A DNA stretch of 30,544 nucleotides from Diplocarpon mali (lineage: Eukaryota > Ascomycota > Leotiomycetes > Helotiales > Drepanopezizaceae), in NCBI GenBank assembly GCA_024741835.1, contig JAENRP010000039.1:188522-219065 (forward strand). Reading direction: 5' to 3'. The notes beneath the pieces are model-generated. The model worked only from the letters and a program-made list of their open reading frames with translations. It had not been told where the DNA came from and made no database searches. This document shows, piece by piece, positions 21,168-30,544 of this stretch (within the stretch, counting starts at the first letter, position 1; each line of letters begins with the position of its first letter). The translations under genes and the position numbers were made by a program.

Positions 21168-22330
21168 CGTCTCCTTGGTATATATCTCCTGCTTGGATTT
21201 ATCACCGTCTTGGCCTGATCGGGTATGGGAGGATCCATAGTATACTACGACGGCTCTGCGTCACCTCGATCACAGTGAAGCGGTGCCCCGGTACCCCCCT
21301 CTCGGTATCGAAAGGCGGTAATGACTACCTCTCAGTTGGACTGGCAGTGCTTGTCTCGGGTGTAGGATACTCGAGAAACGCACTGCTGAACCACCCGCGA
21401 GCCGAGGTTGATCGAGGATACCTTTCGGATCGTACCGCGCGGTTGTCTATCCCGGAGCGTCCGCGTGCCACCGGCTGTCTTACAGCGTAATGGTCTGTCG
21501 AGGCGTTTCTCCCCCGAGTTGAGTCCCGGTTCCGTGGCCAGCCTCCGATGAGACTGCGCGTGGAGCGTCTGTCGCAACTCGCTCGATCCCGAGGTTGCGG
21601 CTGCCGTTGCTCTTGGGGGCCGAGCCGCGGTAGCGTCGGGCACTTCTCTGGCTGGTGATTCCAGCGGATCCCAAGGCCATTCATTCCCTCCTCTCTGGAC
21701 CGTATCGAATAGTGCCGAGGCAACTGAGACTCCTTTTTCCTCTTGGGACGTGTACGCCGTAGTACCGGAGGTCATCCCGGAGCTATAGCCTTTGTGCCTT
21801 GTTAGTTAATAGCTTTGGAGTCGTCAATCGTCTAGTTTTGAAAGTATCCCCCAAAGTCCTCGGCTGAGTAAAAGACCTTTTACATGGCCCTTATAGAAGA
21901 CCGTCCGAAGCTTCTCTATGTAAAGGTCTCGGTCTGCGGGAACTTTGTCTGCTACCTGGTATCCCTTAGGTTCTGTATATGAATCGGGAGTGCTTGTCGA
22001 TTAGGATTGCTAGGATTGTTCCTAAAGCTAGGGTCTTGTAGGTACCCCTCCCTTAGGTGCGATCTGCTATAAATCGGACATCGTTCTTGGTCCGAATCTG
22101 GTCCGATTGTTATCGTTTTGGCGTATCGTTCCGCGATTGTCTTGTAGTCGGCGCACCGAGCATGCCTAGACCCGTTTGGTTATGATGCGCAAGAGAACGC
22201 AGGCAGGAGAAAAAAGTCTCTACCCTTGAGTGAGCAACTCTTGCTATGATTCGCGTTCCGGTCGCCTTTCCTCGCCGGCGGTAAATGATACCACTTCGAC
22301 GTTTGGGTTGGTATTTACGGTTGGCCAGAA
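20900..22330 (-). mobile_element. 5' fragment of an LTR retrotransposon (approximate limits)
   Basis: The gag core at 20742-21167 is preceded on the minus strand by about 1.1 kb of sequence unlike any host gene. This includes open frames at 21325-21775 (start MTSGTTAYTSQEEKG) that could be the gag N-terminus or leader, and a less codable stretch to about 22330. A TGGTATCA motif on the minus strand near 22290 resembles the start of some primer-binding sites, but this is weak. No second LTR, no target-site duplication and no pol genes are visible. Both boundaries are estimates. Confidence 0.4.
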
Positions 22331-23129
22331 ATACAATCAGTACTCCTTGAAGAGTTCTTCAATAAAACCTTGCTATCTATGGTACCGAAGTAACCACAGT
22401 CAAAGTATGGTTCTATTGTCAAGTCTCGCTCCACTACATTCAAAGTGAAGTATCAGTACCAGCTCTGCACCTACATATACAGATACCCTCTCCCACCCCG
22501 TCCCATCTCCTCCCCAGTTGCCAGGCCGGAAATGCTTGTCTTGTCTTGTCTTGACGCTGGACACCACAAAACGGGAATAGCAAACGAGGTATGCACGTGC
22601 CAGGCCGTGGTAGATTGGGCGTTGTGCGTGGGAAACTAGGAACTTTGTTCTGAGCACGGGTTGTTGAAGGGGGGTACTGGGGAGGGAATGCCCGAGAGCA
22701 GGGGGAGAATGCTGTCAGATGGATTCACGCAGCAATGTCCACAACCTCGTGTAGTTGTGAAGAACGAGAACGCACGCCAGAGAGAGCATGATCAAGATTC
22801 AAGCACGGAAAGGGAAAGGGGTACGTGTTGAATCTCCATTCAAGTACAAACACCCACATCCATCGGATTGTGGGTCGGATATCCTCTATCTTCAATACAA
22901 GGTCTAGATACAATTTTTTTTGAAAAAAAAAAGGGAAAAAAAAAAGAGAAGAAAAAAAAAGAAGAAAAAAATACAAAAAAAAAACCCGATATTTCTCTTC
23001 GGTTCGCTCGCGGAGCTGACGAGTTCGAAAAACGACCGGCAGCCAGCAGAAGATGGGCAGCTCTCTCCAAGCACGAAGTGATCTAGCGTGAAATCAATCA
23101 CCCCAACATCAGCAAAGAAACAAGAAACT
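22331..23129. other. Intergenic region with poly-purine tract downstream of the ammonium transporter
   Basis: There is no supported gene. The stretch holds a short (CTTGT)n repeat at about 22536-22552 and a strongly A-rich purine tract at about 22912-22983, beginning with T8-G-A10. On the transporter's coding strand this tract is T-rich and lies about 150-220 bp past its stop codon, within or just beyond the expected 3' untranslated region. Confidence 0.5.
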
Positions 23130-25110
23130 CTACATGTGCCCAATCGCATCCAGGTTGTCGTCCGACAAGCGTCGTAGGATCTTCTCCGTGTGCGAGTCGC
23201 GGTTCGCCGAGTACTTGGATACCGCGTCGTCCATGTCGTTGAGCACCTCGCGCGTCAGCTCGACGTAATCGTACGCGAACTCCCCGATCTCCGCGTCGTC
23301 AATCCCGAGGATCTCGGCCTCCTCCGAGGCTCGCAACGAGAGGCCGGGGATGAGATTCATGACGAAGAGGATGATGCAGGTGCCGAAGAACGAGTACACG
23401 GCGCCAGCGACCGAGTCCGCGAACTGGTAGCCGAGCTGGATCCAGTGGTGGTTGATCCATCCGCCGTCGATGACCGAGAACCCGTCCAGGTGCGCGATAT
23501 AGTCGGCGGCGAAGAAAGCGGTCAGGATGTTGCCGATGAAGCCCCCCACCGCGTGCTCGGCAAAGATATCGAGGGCGTCGTCGATGCCGAGGACGAACTT
23601 GAGCTTGGTCGCGTACTGGCCGGTTGGTTAGTGTGGTCCGATGCCCGCAAGTAGCGCCGCCACAGCCGAGCGAGGGGGAGGGGAGACTCACGTTGGCCCC
23701 GGCGGCACCGAGAACGCCATAGACCACGGCAGCCCAGGCGGGCACGAAACCCGAACCGGGCGTGATGGCCACGAGCCCAGCAATGACCCCCGAGCAGAAG
23801 CCCACAGTCGACCACTTGCGCTCCAGGCGGTAATCCAAGACACACCAGGTGATACCTCCGACGCACGCAGCCAGGTTGGTGACGACGGCAGCCATGACGG
23901 CGCGGAGGTTAGCAGCCAGCGCGGAGCCGGCGTTGAACCCGAACCAGCCGACCCAGAGGAAGACGGTGCCGATGACAATGTGCGTCACGTTGTGGGGGCG
24001 GTAGTTCAGCTCGTGGGTCCCGTGGCCCCGACGCTTGCCGAGCATGATCGAGTAGGCGAGGGCGGCGCATCCCGAGGAGATATGGACGGGCGTTCCTCCG
24101 GCGAAATCGAGGCCGCCCAGGTTGAAGACCCAGCCGGAGACGTTCCACGTCCAGCACGCAATCGGGTCGTAGATGATGGTTGACCAGACGAACATGAAGA
24201 CCTGGGGGGGGAGGGCGTCAGTCAGGTAAGTCGGGTAGGTCAGCGGCTACTGACGCGAGAGAGAGAGAGAGAGAGAGAAGCCACGGCGCTGAACTTACGA
24301 CGGTAGGAAGCATCCGACCTCTCTCGGCTACGGCGCCCACGGCCAGCGCGACGGTGATGGCGGCAAACATGCCTTGGTAGACGGCAAACAGCAGATCGGG
24401 GATCTTGGACGAGCCGACCGACGGCGCACCGAGCACATTGCGGAAGCCGATGTTCTCCAGGTCCCCGATGTACTTGCCGGCGGTATGCGAGAAGGCGAGG
24501 GAGTAGCCCCAGAAGAACCACTGGAAGGAGACCACGGCGGCGGCCATGACCGAGAGCCATATCAGCGACAGCGCCGACTTTCTGCGAGCGAGGCCCGAGT
24601 AGAAGAAGCTGAACACGCGACGATCAGCATCAGTCAACCCATGAAGAAACCCCTCGGGAGACCGCGCGGCCACGTTCTGCCAGCGCCGGAGCTGGGGCTG
24701 GACTCACCCGACACCCGGAATCATGAGCAGGACGAGGGCGGTGGCTGTGATCATCCAGGCAATATCACCCGACTGTATGGATGTTAGCTCTGAGCGCGGC
24801 CAGTAAGCAATTGAGGTGGATGTAGACGGATGTCAGAGTGGATGTTATGAGTGTAGATGTGAGTGTAGATGTGAGTGTAGATGTACGTGAGTGTAAATGT
24901 ATACGAGTATAGATAAATGTGAGCGTAAATTTGGATGATTGTAAATGCAAATGCCAAAGGTGGATATGAATGTCAAGGTAAATGTGATGGTACGTGTGAA
25001 GGGGCCTGAGATTAGGATCGAGTCTGAGCGCCTACCTCGTAATACACGTTGAGATCCTCGACGAGCGAGTCGCCGCCCGTCATGCTGGTGCTGTTGTAGA
25101 TCGCCACCAT
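23130..25110 (-). CDS. mep2: Ammonium transporter, Mep/Amt family (Mep2-like)
   Basis: This is a plasma-membrane channel-like transporter that takes up ammonium; Mep2-type members also act as ammonium sensors. There are five exons: 25110-25036, 24772-24708, 24608-24299, 24201-23692 and 23615-23130, giving 481 residues. All four introns are GT-AG (263, 99, 97 and 76 bp) with CTAAC/CTGAC-like branch sites. The N-terminus is short and carries a possible glycosylation site (NSTS), as in Mep2. About eleven hydrophobic segments follow. Family signatures include GVGFFYSGLARRKSALS across exons 2/3, FQWFFWGYSLAFSH, GAPSVGSS and WINHHWIQLGYQ. Both pore histidines are present, His190 in GGTPVHISSG and His341 in AEHAVGG. 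The conserved Asp182 (GGLDFAGG) is also present. The His at the first position fits Mep2 rather than Mep1/3 types. The cytosolic tail keeps the conserved IDDAEIGEFAYDY and is short. Confidence 0.92.
24257..24279. repeat. (GA)n microsatellite in transporter intron 3
   Basis: A pure GA run of about 11 units lies inside intron 3 of the ammonium transporter gene (24202-24298), close to its donor. In the sense direction it reads as a CT tract. Confidence 0.9.
24816..24970. repeat. 12-bp minisatellite (GAGTGTAGATGT)n in transporter intron 1
   Basis: Three perfect 12-bp units occupy 24849-24884. Degenerate GTGTAAATGT/GGATGT-type units lie on both sides, to about 24816 and 24970. The array fills most of the 263-bp first intron of the ammonium transporter gene and explains its unusual length. 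Confidence 0.85.
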
Positions 25111-25515
25111 GGTGGAAGTTTGGTGTTCTTGGTTGTTGTTGTTATTGTTGTCGTCGTCGTTGCGCCCAAGCAAGGGGCCAGCAGCGACGAGGAAAGAAAT
25201 GCTGCTGTCAGGAAGCCGTGTATTGTATGCGCGGACGGGGTACTGTCGTGGAATGGAGTGTAGCCGCCGTCCAGGTCAAGAGGAGCGGAGCGTTGGAAGA
25301 CGCGATACCCAAGGATGGCCGACTGCCTCGCAAGGAGGGGGCGTGTATCGGGTGGTGGGGGTGACAGAGGAGGGGCAGCTTCGTATTTGTACAAATAGTA
25401 TTTGTATGTCTCGTCCACGGATCGCCGTGTGGCGCGTGAAGAGGAAGAGAGGGAGGAAGAAGAAGAAGAAGAAAACAGGTGATGTCGATTTAGGGTCTAG
25501 GGTTCCCGAGAATGT

Positions 25516-25736
25516 TGATAACGTTGGTAGGTTGATCAGTCGGGATTGCGGAGACAGGATCCGGTTGGGTCAGGTGAGATGAGGGACGTGAGATTCCCAA
25601 AGGCGAGGGGAGGGAGAGGCGTGATGTCGAGGGAGGGGAGGGGGGATATGATGTGTTTCAGTTCTCTGGAGATGGGGAAAAAAAAAAAGGGGAGGGGAGG
25701 GGGAGGGGGGTGGGAAGGAAAGGAAAGATAAGATAG
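25516..25736. promoter_or_regulatory. GATA-factor (AreA/NIT2-type) sites upstream of the ammonium transporter
   Basis: Three matches to the fungal HGATAR consensus lie 5' of the transporter start at 25110: TGATAA at 25516-25521, and the overlapping pair AGATAA (25726-25731) and AGATAG (25731-25736). GATA factors activate ammonium permeases under nitrogen limitation in ascomycetes. The sites are seen in the sequence; their use is inferred. Confidence 0.45.
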
Positions 25737-25870
25737 AGGAAAAAGGAGTCGAAGGCCTCTTGTCCTCACAACCTTGACTGGGGGAGGGAGAGAGAAAAAG
25801 TATAAAGAAGGTAGAGAAGTGTAAAGGTGAGGTGGGGAGAGTCTTTGACGAGAAGCGAGGAGCTGAAAGA

Positions 25871-25900
25871 AGCGGGAAAGCGGGAAAGCGGGAAAGCGGG
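25871..25900. repeat. 8-bp repeat (CGGGAAAG)n
   Basis: There are three perfect copies of CGGGAAAG from 25873 plus partial units, within a G-rich strand-biased stretch (about 25600-25920) upstream of the ammonium transporter gene. Confidence 0.85.
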
Positions 25901-26232
25901 GGGGAGGGGCGAGGGCAGCGGCGATGATCGGTGGGGAAAGAGCGAAAGCGTGCAAGTCTTGATTTTATGGTTCTGCTGTGTACAAGTCCTTTGTACTTGC
26001 CGAAGTTACTTGTAATGTGGGTAGGGGGAGGTAGGTGTCTTGGCGTGGTTGTGGTATGTGTGGCATGGCATGGGGTTATGAGCCTTACCCATCGGGACTC
26101 GTACCTACCTATTGCGGTCAAGTCACGCGAGAGAGACGAGAGGGAAGTTTTTGGGGGGATGGGTGGGGCCGATGCTGGTGCCGGTGGCCAATCAAAACAC
26201 GCCGCACCCGTCAGCATTCCTCCCAAACATGC

Positions 26233-26280
26233 GCTCATCCGCTCATCCGCTCATCCGCTCACCCGCTCACCCGCTCATCC
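26233..26280. repeat. 8-bp repeat (GCTCATCC)n, six units
   Basis: There are six head-to-tail octamers: three GCTCATCC, two GCTCACCC and one GCTCATCC. Confidence 0.9.
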
Positions 26281-26347
26281 TCCCATCAACCATCAATCCC
26301 CCCGGCACCTGTGCAACGGCCAGGCACAACACACATCTGCAAGATGT

Positions 26348-26433
26348 CTTCCTCCTCCTCCTCCTCCTCCCCGTGCACCGCCAGACGCGAGTCGGATCAG
26401 CAGCAGCAACAGCAGCAACAGCAGCAGCAGCAG
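26348..26433. repeat. (TCC)n and (CAG/CAA)n trinucleotide repeats
   Basis: A TCC run of about seven units (26349-26371) is followed 26 bp later by about twelve CAG/CAA units (26398-26433). They could encode Ser and Gln runs, but no supported gene contains them. Confidence 0.85.
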
Positions 26434-27543
26434 CTCCTCAACCCAAACGCAATGGAATGGATTGATCTCTTGCCCCCTCCCCCCCCCCCTGGCACGTGCC
26501 TGCGCATGCGACCTCCCAGACCGGCTTAGCCCCGTCCCTTATTCCTGGCCCCGGCCCTGCCCACGGCCACGGTCGACGGAGAGCCCTTGTTTCCCGTGCA
26601 CACTACGCCCCTCCCCAGCTGCGGATGGGATGAATCTCCCCCCCCCCCTTCACGAAATACACCTCGACGTGCTGGCGCGGCTGACGACGTCTCCACGCCC
26701 GCTATCTCTCCTGCGTGCCGTGTCTTGTGGGACGACGGTGCTGCGGTCGTCCTGGGGACACTCACGCCTGGCCTCTGCTGCACTTTGGCCCGGAGACGGG
26801 ACAAATCCAGCTCTGCCGTGCACCGGGCTGTGGTACAATCAGATCCCCGTGACATATAGGGGCCTACCGAGGCGCTTCTGTACCAGCCCGCCGAACGCCC
26901 ATCAACAACGCCCATCAACAACGCCTTTCAGCCAGACGGAAGACCTGGGGGGCGCCGCTTCTGATGAGAAAGCCACCGAAGACGCTAAAGACCCGGGAGA
27001 GACCCATTTCCGATGTGATGTCTGCCCTGCCCTGCCATACCCGTGCTGCAGAACCGGATCCAAGAGTCCACGAATCACGAGAGCTTCCGAGCTCGTGACG
27101 ACAGTCAACCGGCCGTCGGCGGGACGACCTCGACGGACTCCTACTCTCTTTGGTATTCTGCTCCTCTTTTCTTATTTTGCTTAAATTCCTGAAAATGTCT
27201 GCTTCCCTTTCCCTCTCCCCCCGCTTCCGAGCACGGTAGATTAGAAGCTGCCTCGGAAATCTAGTCCCCAGGTACGAAATCCGACCATGGAAGAGAGGGG
27301 CCGAGGGCAAGCCGGACCCTCTAACCTTGATATGTCATGCACGCGTGAAATGCCTCACGACATGTCCCGTAAGCCTCGCTTCCGTATTTTGACTTTGCAT
27401 TCTCTTCTCCCTCTCCGACATCCTTTTCTTCCCAGTAGTGGAATACTATTCGGTGGGGGGGGGAAGAAGCCATTTTTCTCTCCTCTTCTTTTTTTTCCAA
27501 GGTGGATTCACCGTACGCGAAAGAAACGATGGAGGACTCTCGT

Positions 27544-27776
27544 CTCCCTCTCTTTTTTGGCGGGACCCACCAGAGTAGAGAGAAACAATAAAGAAATCCC
27601 CGCTCCCTCTCTTTTTTGGCAGAACCCACCAGAGTAGAGAGAAACAATAAAGAAATCCCCGCTCCCTCTCTTTTTTGGCAGAACCCACCAGAGTAGAGAG
27701 AAACAATAAAGAAATCCCCGCTCCCTCTCTTTTTTGGCAGAACCCACCAGCCTAGAGAGAAACAATAGACGACTCC
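27544..27776. repeat. 59-bp minisatellite, about four copies
   Basis: Units begin CTCCCTCTC at 27544, 27603, 27662 and 27721, a period of exactly 59 bp. They continue through TTTTTTGGC, ACCCACCAG and GAGAAACAATA. The two middle units are identical or nearly so. The first differs in GGCGGG versus GGCAGA, and the last changes AGAGTAG to AGCCTAG and diverges after AACAATA. Because 59 is not a multiple of three, the minus strand stays open across the array while changing frame in every unit. The predicted repeat protein there (for example STLVGSAKKERERG) is therefore an artefact. Confidence 0.92.
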
Positions 27777-27780
27777 CTTG

Positions 27781-27889
27781 TTTTTTTTAAAAAAAATCCC
27801 CAGCAGGCTGCAGATGTGGGCATATCCATTACATGGACCCTGAGCATCCAGAACCTCCCCTCCAAGGAATCCCCGACCCACATCTGCAG
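27781..27889. repeat. T8A8 palindrome and 13-bp inverted repeat beside the 59-bp array
   Basis: A perfect 16-bp palindrome of eight T and eight A lies at 27781-27796, directly next to the array. CTGCAGATGTGGG at 27808-27820 is repeated inverted at 27877-27889, which could form a stem with a 56-base loop. Confidence 0.75.
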
Positions 27890-28735
27890 GCCACGAGCAC
27901 CGAGTGAGAGTATCTCGGGACCAGGGAGTGGCCCCGCCTCTGAGACGCTTCCGTCCTCACGTTCCGGACACGTGCCGGCACCGGATCCTGATTGGATGAT
28001 TGGGTGGGCAAAGCCTTGGCCGAGATACCAGGCCAGAGATTTCGGCTGCGTGATTTGCCTCGGGGGAAACAAAGAGGCGTGAGGGTAGAACTCCCGCTGC
28101 ACGCTTCCTGTTTCACCACTGTCAAGGCGGGCAGCAGAAGAGTTGAGTCGGGTGTGTCGAAGGTATCCAAAGAGAACAGCAATCTACGAGGCAGTTTGCT
28201 GCCTCTGGTTCGCTGCCTTTGGGCTCTCGGAAGCTTACAAGAAGTCGCCAGTCCTTTGGCCTAGCGCGGCCTGTGCGTGGGGATGTCGTGAGTGGGAATG
28301 TCATGGGTGGATGATCCCAAGCCTGCCATCACCTTCCCACGTGACGGCCAAGGAAGTAGGACAGGAACTTTGTATCTCCGAGCCCGGATCCTCGAGGTTC
28401 CGAGGTCGTCGCAGGCCCCGCCCGTACGAAAGGCTCTCCAGCCTCGCACGCCACCCCCCCCCACAGCCGGAGGACGACGGGCAGAGAGGAGCACGGGTCC
28501 GGCGAGGAAGGCCTGCGCCCCGCTCTGCTTGGCTCTACGCAGTCCCGACGGTGGTGCGCGGGAGCCCCCGCCCGGCCCTTCCGAAGACAGCCGACGGCGG
28601 CCGAACTCGGCCACTCACCGCCCTGGACCGGACCACTGCGGACGCGATGCCGGGGCCCAGGATCTGCCGGCGGGGTGTGGCGGGGAGCCGCCGCGTGGCT
28701 TTCTCGGTTAGCGAGTTTATGGAAGTAGATGGTTG

Positions 28736-28891
28736 TATATAGATAGATAGATATAGTTGTATATAGACAGATAGATATAGATAGATATAGATAGAATAAG
28801 ATACATGTATATATATACTTATATACATATATACATATATATATATATACATACACACACATATATATACATACACACATATACATATACA
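28736..28891. repeat. Compound (GATA)/(TATA)/(ACAC) microsatellite
   Basis: About 155 bp of AGATAG/ATATAG units pass into ATATAC and TATA runs and then ATACACAC units. It is the most AT-rich block in the otherwise GC-rich right flank. Confidence 0.9.
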
Positions 28892-30544
28892 TACATTCCA
28901 GCTCAAGAGCCGGGGTCGAAAGTTGGTGGTTTGCATGCAAGATTGCCTGCTCCTCCCCCTCCCACATGTCCAGTCAGACCGACACCAGACTCGTGCTGCG
29001 ACGAGGGACGTCATCGGAGCCAGAAGAACCCCCCCCCCGGTGCTCGTGGTATCTCTTTCAGCGGATGGACGTTGCATGTACACGGTGGCCTGCAAGAGAC
29101 CGAGTGGTTTGCTCGCCCGCTCGGCACGACGCCGACCCCCATGGTTCCGGCCCGACTCGCGCACCCGATTGCCCGAGCCGACTCTCGCCGGTTTCCCTTC
29201 AGTCGTCACGATAACGCCACCGGCGATGCACCACCACCGACCACGCACATGCCGCTGCGAATCCACCTCCCCCGAACCATCCCGTCCCATCGTATCGGGA
29301 GCAGCCCACGCGGCCCCCCCGGATTCCACCGCCTCGGGAAATCGGGGGCCCTGTGCTCGAGCACGATCGCCCGTCCCGAGTGCCGCTCTGCCCATCGTTC
29401 CCATCGATTGCCGTCGTCGGAAGCGTCGTGATCAGCCATCGGCCTCTCAAAGTATATCGTCTCCATCCACGGCGCGTGGAAACCACTCACAGCGTGCCAT
29501 CTCAACCCCCCGAACCAACCGCCCCCGGCCCCGACGCAGCAGCCGTCTTTCAGATTAAGCTTCCGCCCGCCGCACGGCCAGGGCGAGCCGTGCTGCCCAA
29601 CCGGCGAAGCCCACGTCGTCCGAAGACGCCACAATCGCCCGTCTCAAGATTAAGGCTTTGCTGCCTGGCTGATCAGAGGATGTGATCAGAGGATGGGATG
29701 GACGAGGACAGGACTTTGCATTTCGCACGCAAGCCTACGGTGCTACTGTCTCCGAGCCCCCCCCCCCCTCTTCGTTTTCCTCCCGCAGACAATCCGGGCC
29801 CAAAGGACCGGGGAGCACTCCGCTCTTCCCGGTTTTCCTCTCCCCCGGTCTGCTCCACCAGAACTCGGACAGGAGTCAATCGATCTGCGGTCCAGCCAGC
29901 CCGGGTAGAGAGAGCTTCCCTGGACTCCACCATCCGAATCAATCAGCTCCTCTGATCCGTCCCTCCCGAACCCCAAGTAATGCATTGGCAGACTTTCGAC
30001 TTCACTGGAATCCCCGCGACCTGAAGGCCTCCTTTTTCCGATGCTGGGGCCAAGGCCGGTCCGGTTCTGCCCTGCCCGGAAAGCAAGCGAGATGAGTCAG
30101 CGCTCCCGACGCTCGGCGACGTCAGCCAGACGCTTGTAAGCCGGAGAATCGCCGAATGTAGAGTAATCTGGGTGTGGATGGATCTACGTATATACAGCTG
30201 GACATACCCAGAGGCACTCATATCCAGGTATCCCTATCCATTTCGCGTCGGGGAAAACCTCTCACCTGGATATTTTCCCCACTCCGCCCCGAGCATCTGT
30301 CCTGTACTTGCCATCGTCGCCCCGAAGTATCTCTGGTCCTCGGGTACGATGTACAGGGGGGGGTGATACACCGCCACCGCACTCGATATTCACGAACAGG
30401 CGAGTCCGAGGGGGGATGGCGACTCTCTGTGTCCCCCTCCCCCTCCCCCCCGACCGAATGCAGACCCGAGGAGCACTCCCACGAACAGCAGCCCACGCTT
30501 GAGCCGGCTAGTGATCTCGCGACTCTGCTCTTGGTATTTGTGGC

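Larger units (their letters stand above)
25111..30544. other. Gene-poor, GC-rich, repeat-laden right flank
   Basis: Beyond the transporter promoter (about the first 1 kb) I see no convincing gene. The longest plus-strand frame (25931-27184, 417 codons) passes through the 8-bp, CTC and CAG repeats. Its Pro/Ser/Arg-rich translation has no recognisable domain. Minus-strand frames near 27321-27881 are products of the 59-bp array. The last 1.6 kb (about 28900-30544) is GC-rich with overlapping open frames on both strands and several C-homopolymers. A small or heavily spliced gene cannot be excluded by eye. Confidence 0.55.

Noticed and set aside
23299..24195. 298-codon minus-strand frame with a different C-terminus of the ammonium transporter
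   Set aside because: It arises by reading through intron 4 (76 bp, clear GTGAGT donor and CACTAACC branch site) into a wrong frame. The conserved C-terminus is restored by splicing.
25931..27184. 417-codon open frame on the plus strand
   Set aside because: It runs through octamer, TCC and CAG repeats, is Pro/Ser/Arg-rich with no domain, and overlaps equally long frames in other phases. It is best explained by GC-rich low-complexity DNA.
27321..27881. Repeat protein on the minus strand with STLVGSAKKERERG-type units
   Set aside because: The underlying DNA repeat is 59 bp, so each unit is read in a different frame. Similar peptides appear in all three frames. This is a by-product of the minisatellite.

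Overview
The window looks like nuclear DNA of a filamentous ascomycete (Pezizomycotina; class not resolved). The evidence is a set of short spliceosomal introns, mostly 46-107 bp, with GT-AG borders and CTAAC/CTGAC-like branch sites, fungal-specific protein families (Sld3, Apq12, an Ssk2-type MAPKKK, a Mep-type ammonium transporter) and CT-rich tracts before start codons. There are no operons, tRNA genes, rRNA genes or CRISPR arrays that I could find.

Layout. 1-5011 is a GC-rich stretch without a convincing gene, full of micro- and minisatellites and homopolymers. 5012-9104 (-) encodes the MAPKKK Ssk2 of the HOG osmostress pathway. 9105-11031 is a more AT-rich gap with a 17-bp inverted repeat and nothing codable. 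11032-17994 is a compact housekeeping block: sld3 (+, replication initiation), apq12 (+, nuclear envelope/pore membrane protein), gpn3 (-, GPN-loop GTPase for RNA polymerase II assembly) and S-adenosylmethionine synthetase (+). apq12 and gpn3 converge, while gpn3 and the SAM synthetase gene diverge from a shared promoter interval of about 0.63 kb. 19047-19919 (+) encodes an unrecognised 290-residue protein. It converges on a probable two-exon gene at 20050-20729 (-) encoding an unrecognised charged protein. Directly upstream of that gene lies the decayed 5' part of an LTR retrotransposon (gag core with an in-frame stop, roughly 20900-22330). 23130-25110 (-) is a five-exon ammonium transporter with GATA sites upstream. 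25111-30544 is again GC-rich, repeat-laden and without a convincing gene. It holds a 59-bp tandem array.

The genes do not form an obvious single pathway or secondary-metabolite cluster. The conserved genes are housekeeping or nutrient/stress functions. I see no clear new biological system. The best leads are the two uncharacterised convergent genes beside the retroelement remnant, the GC-AG intron in sld3, and the 59-bp array whose units stay open in several frames.
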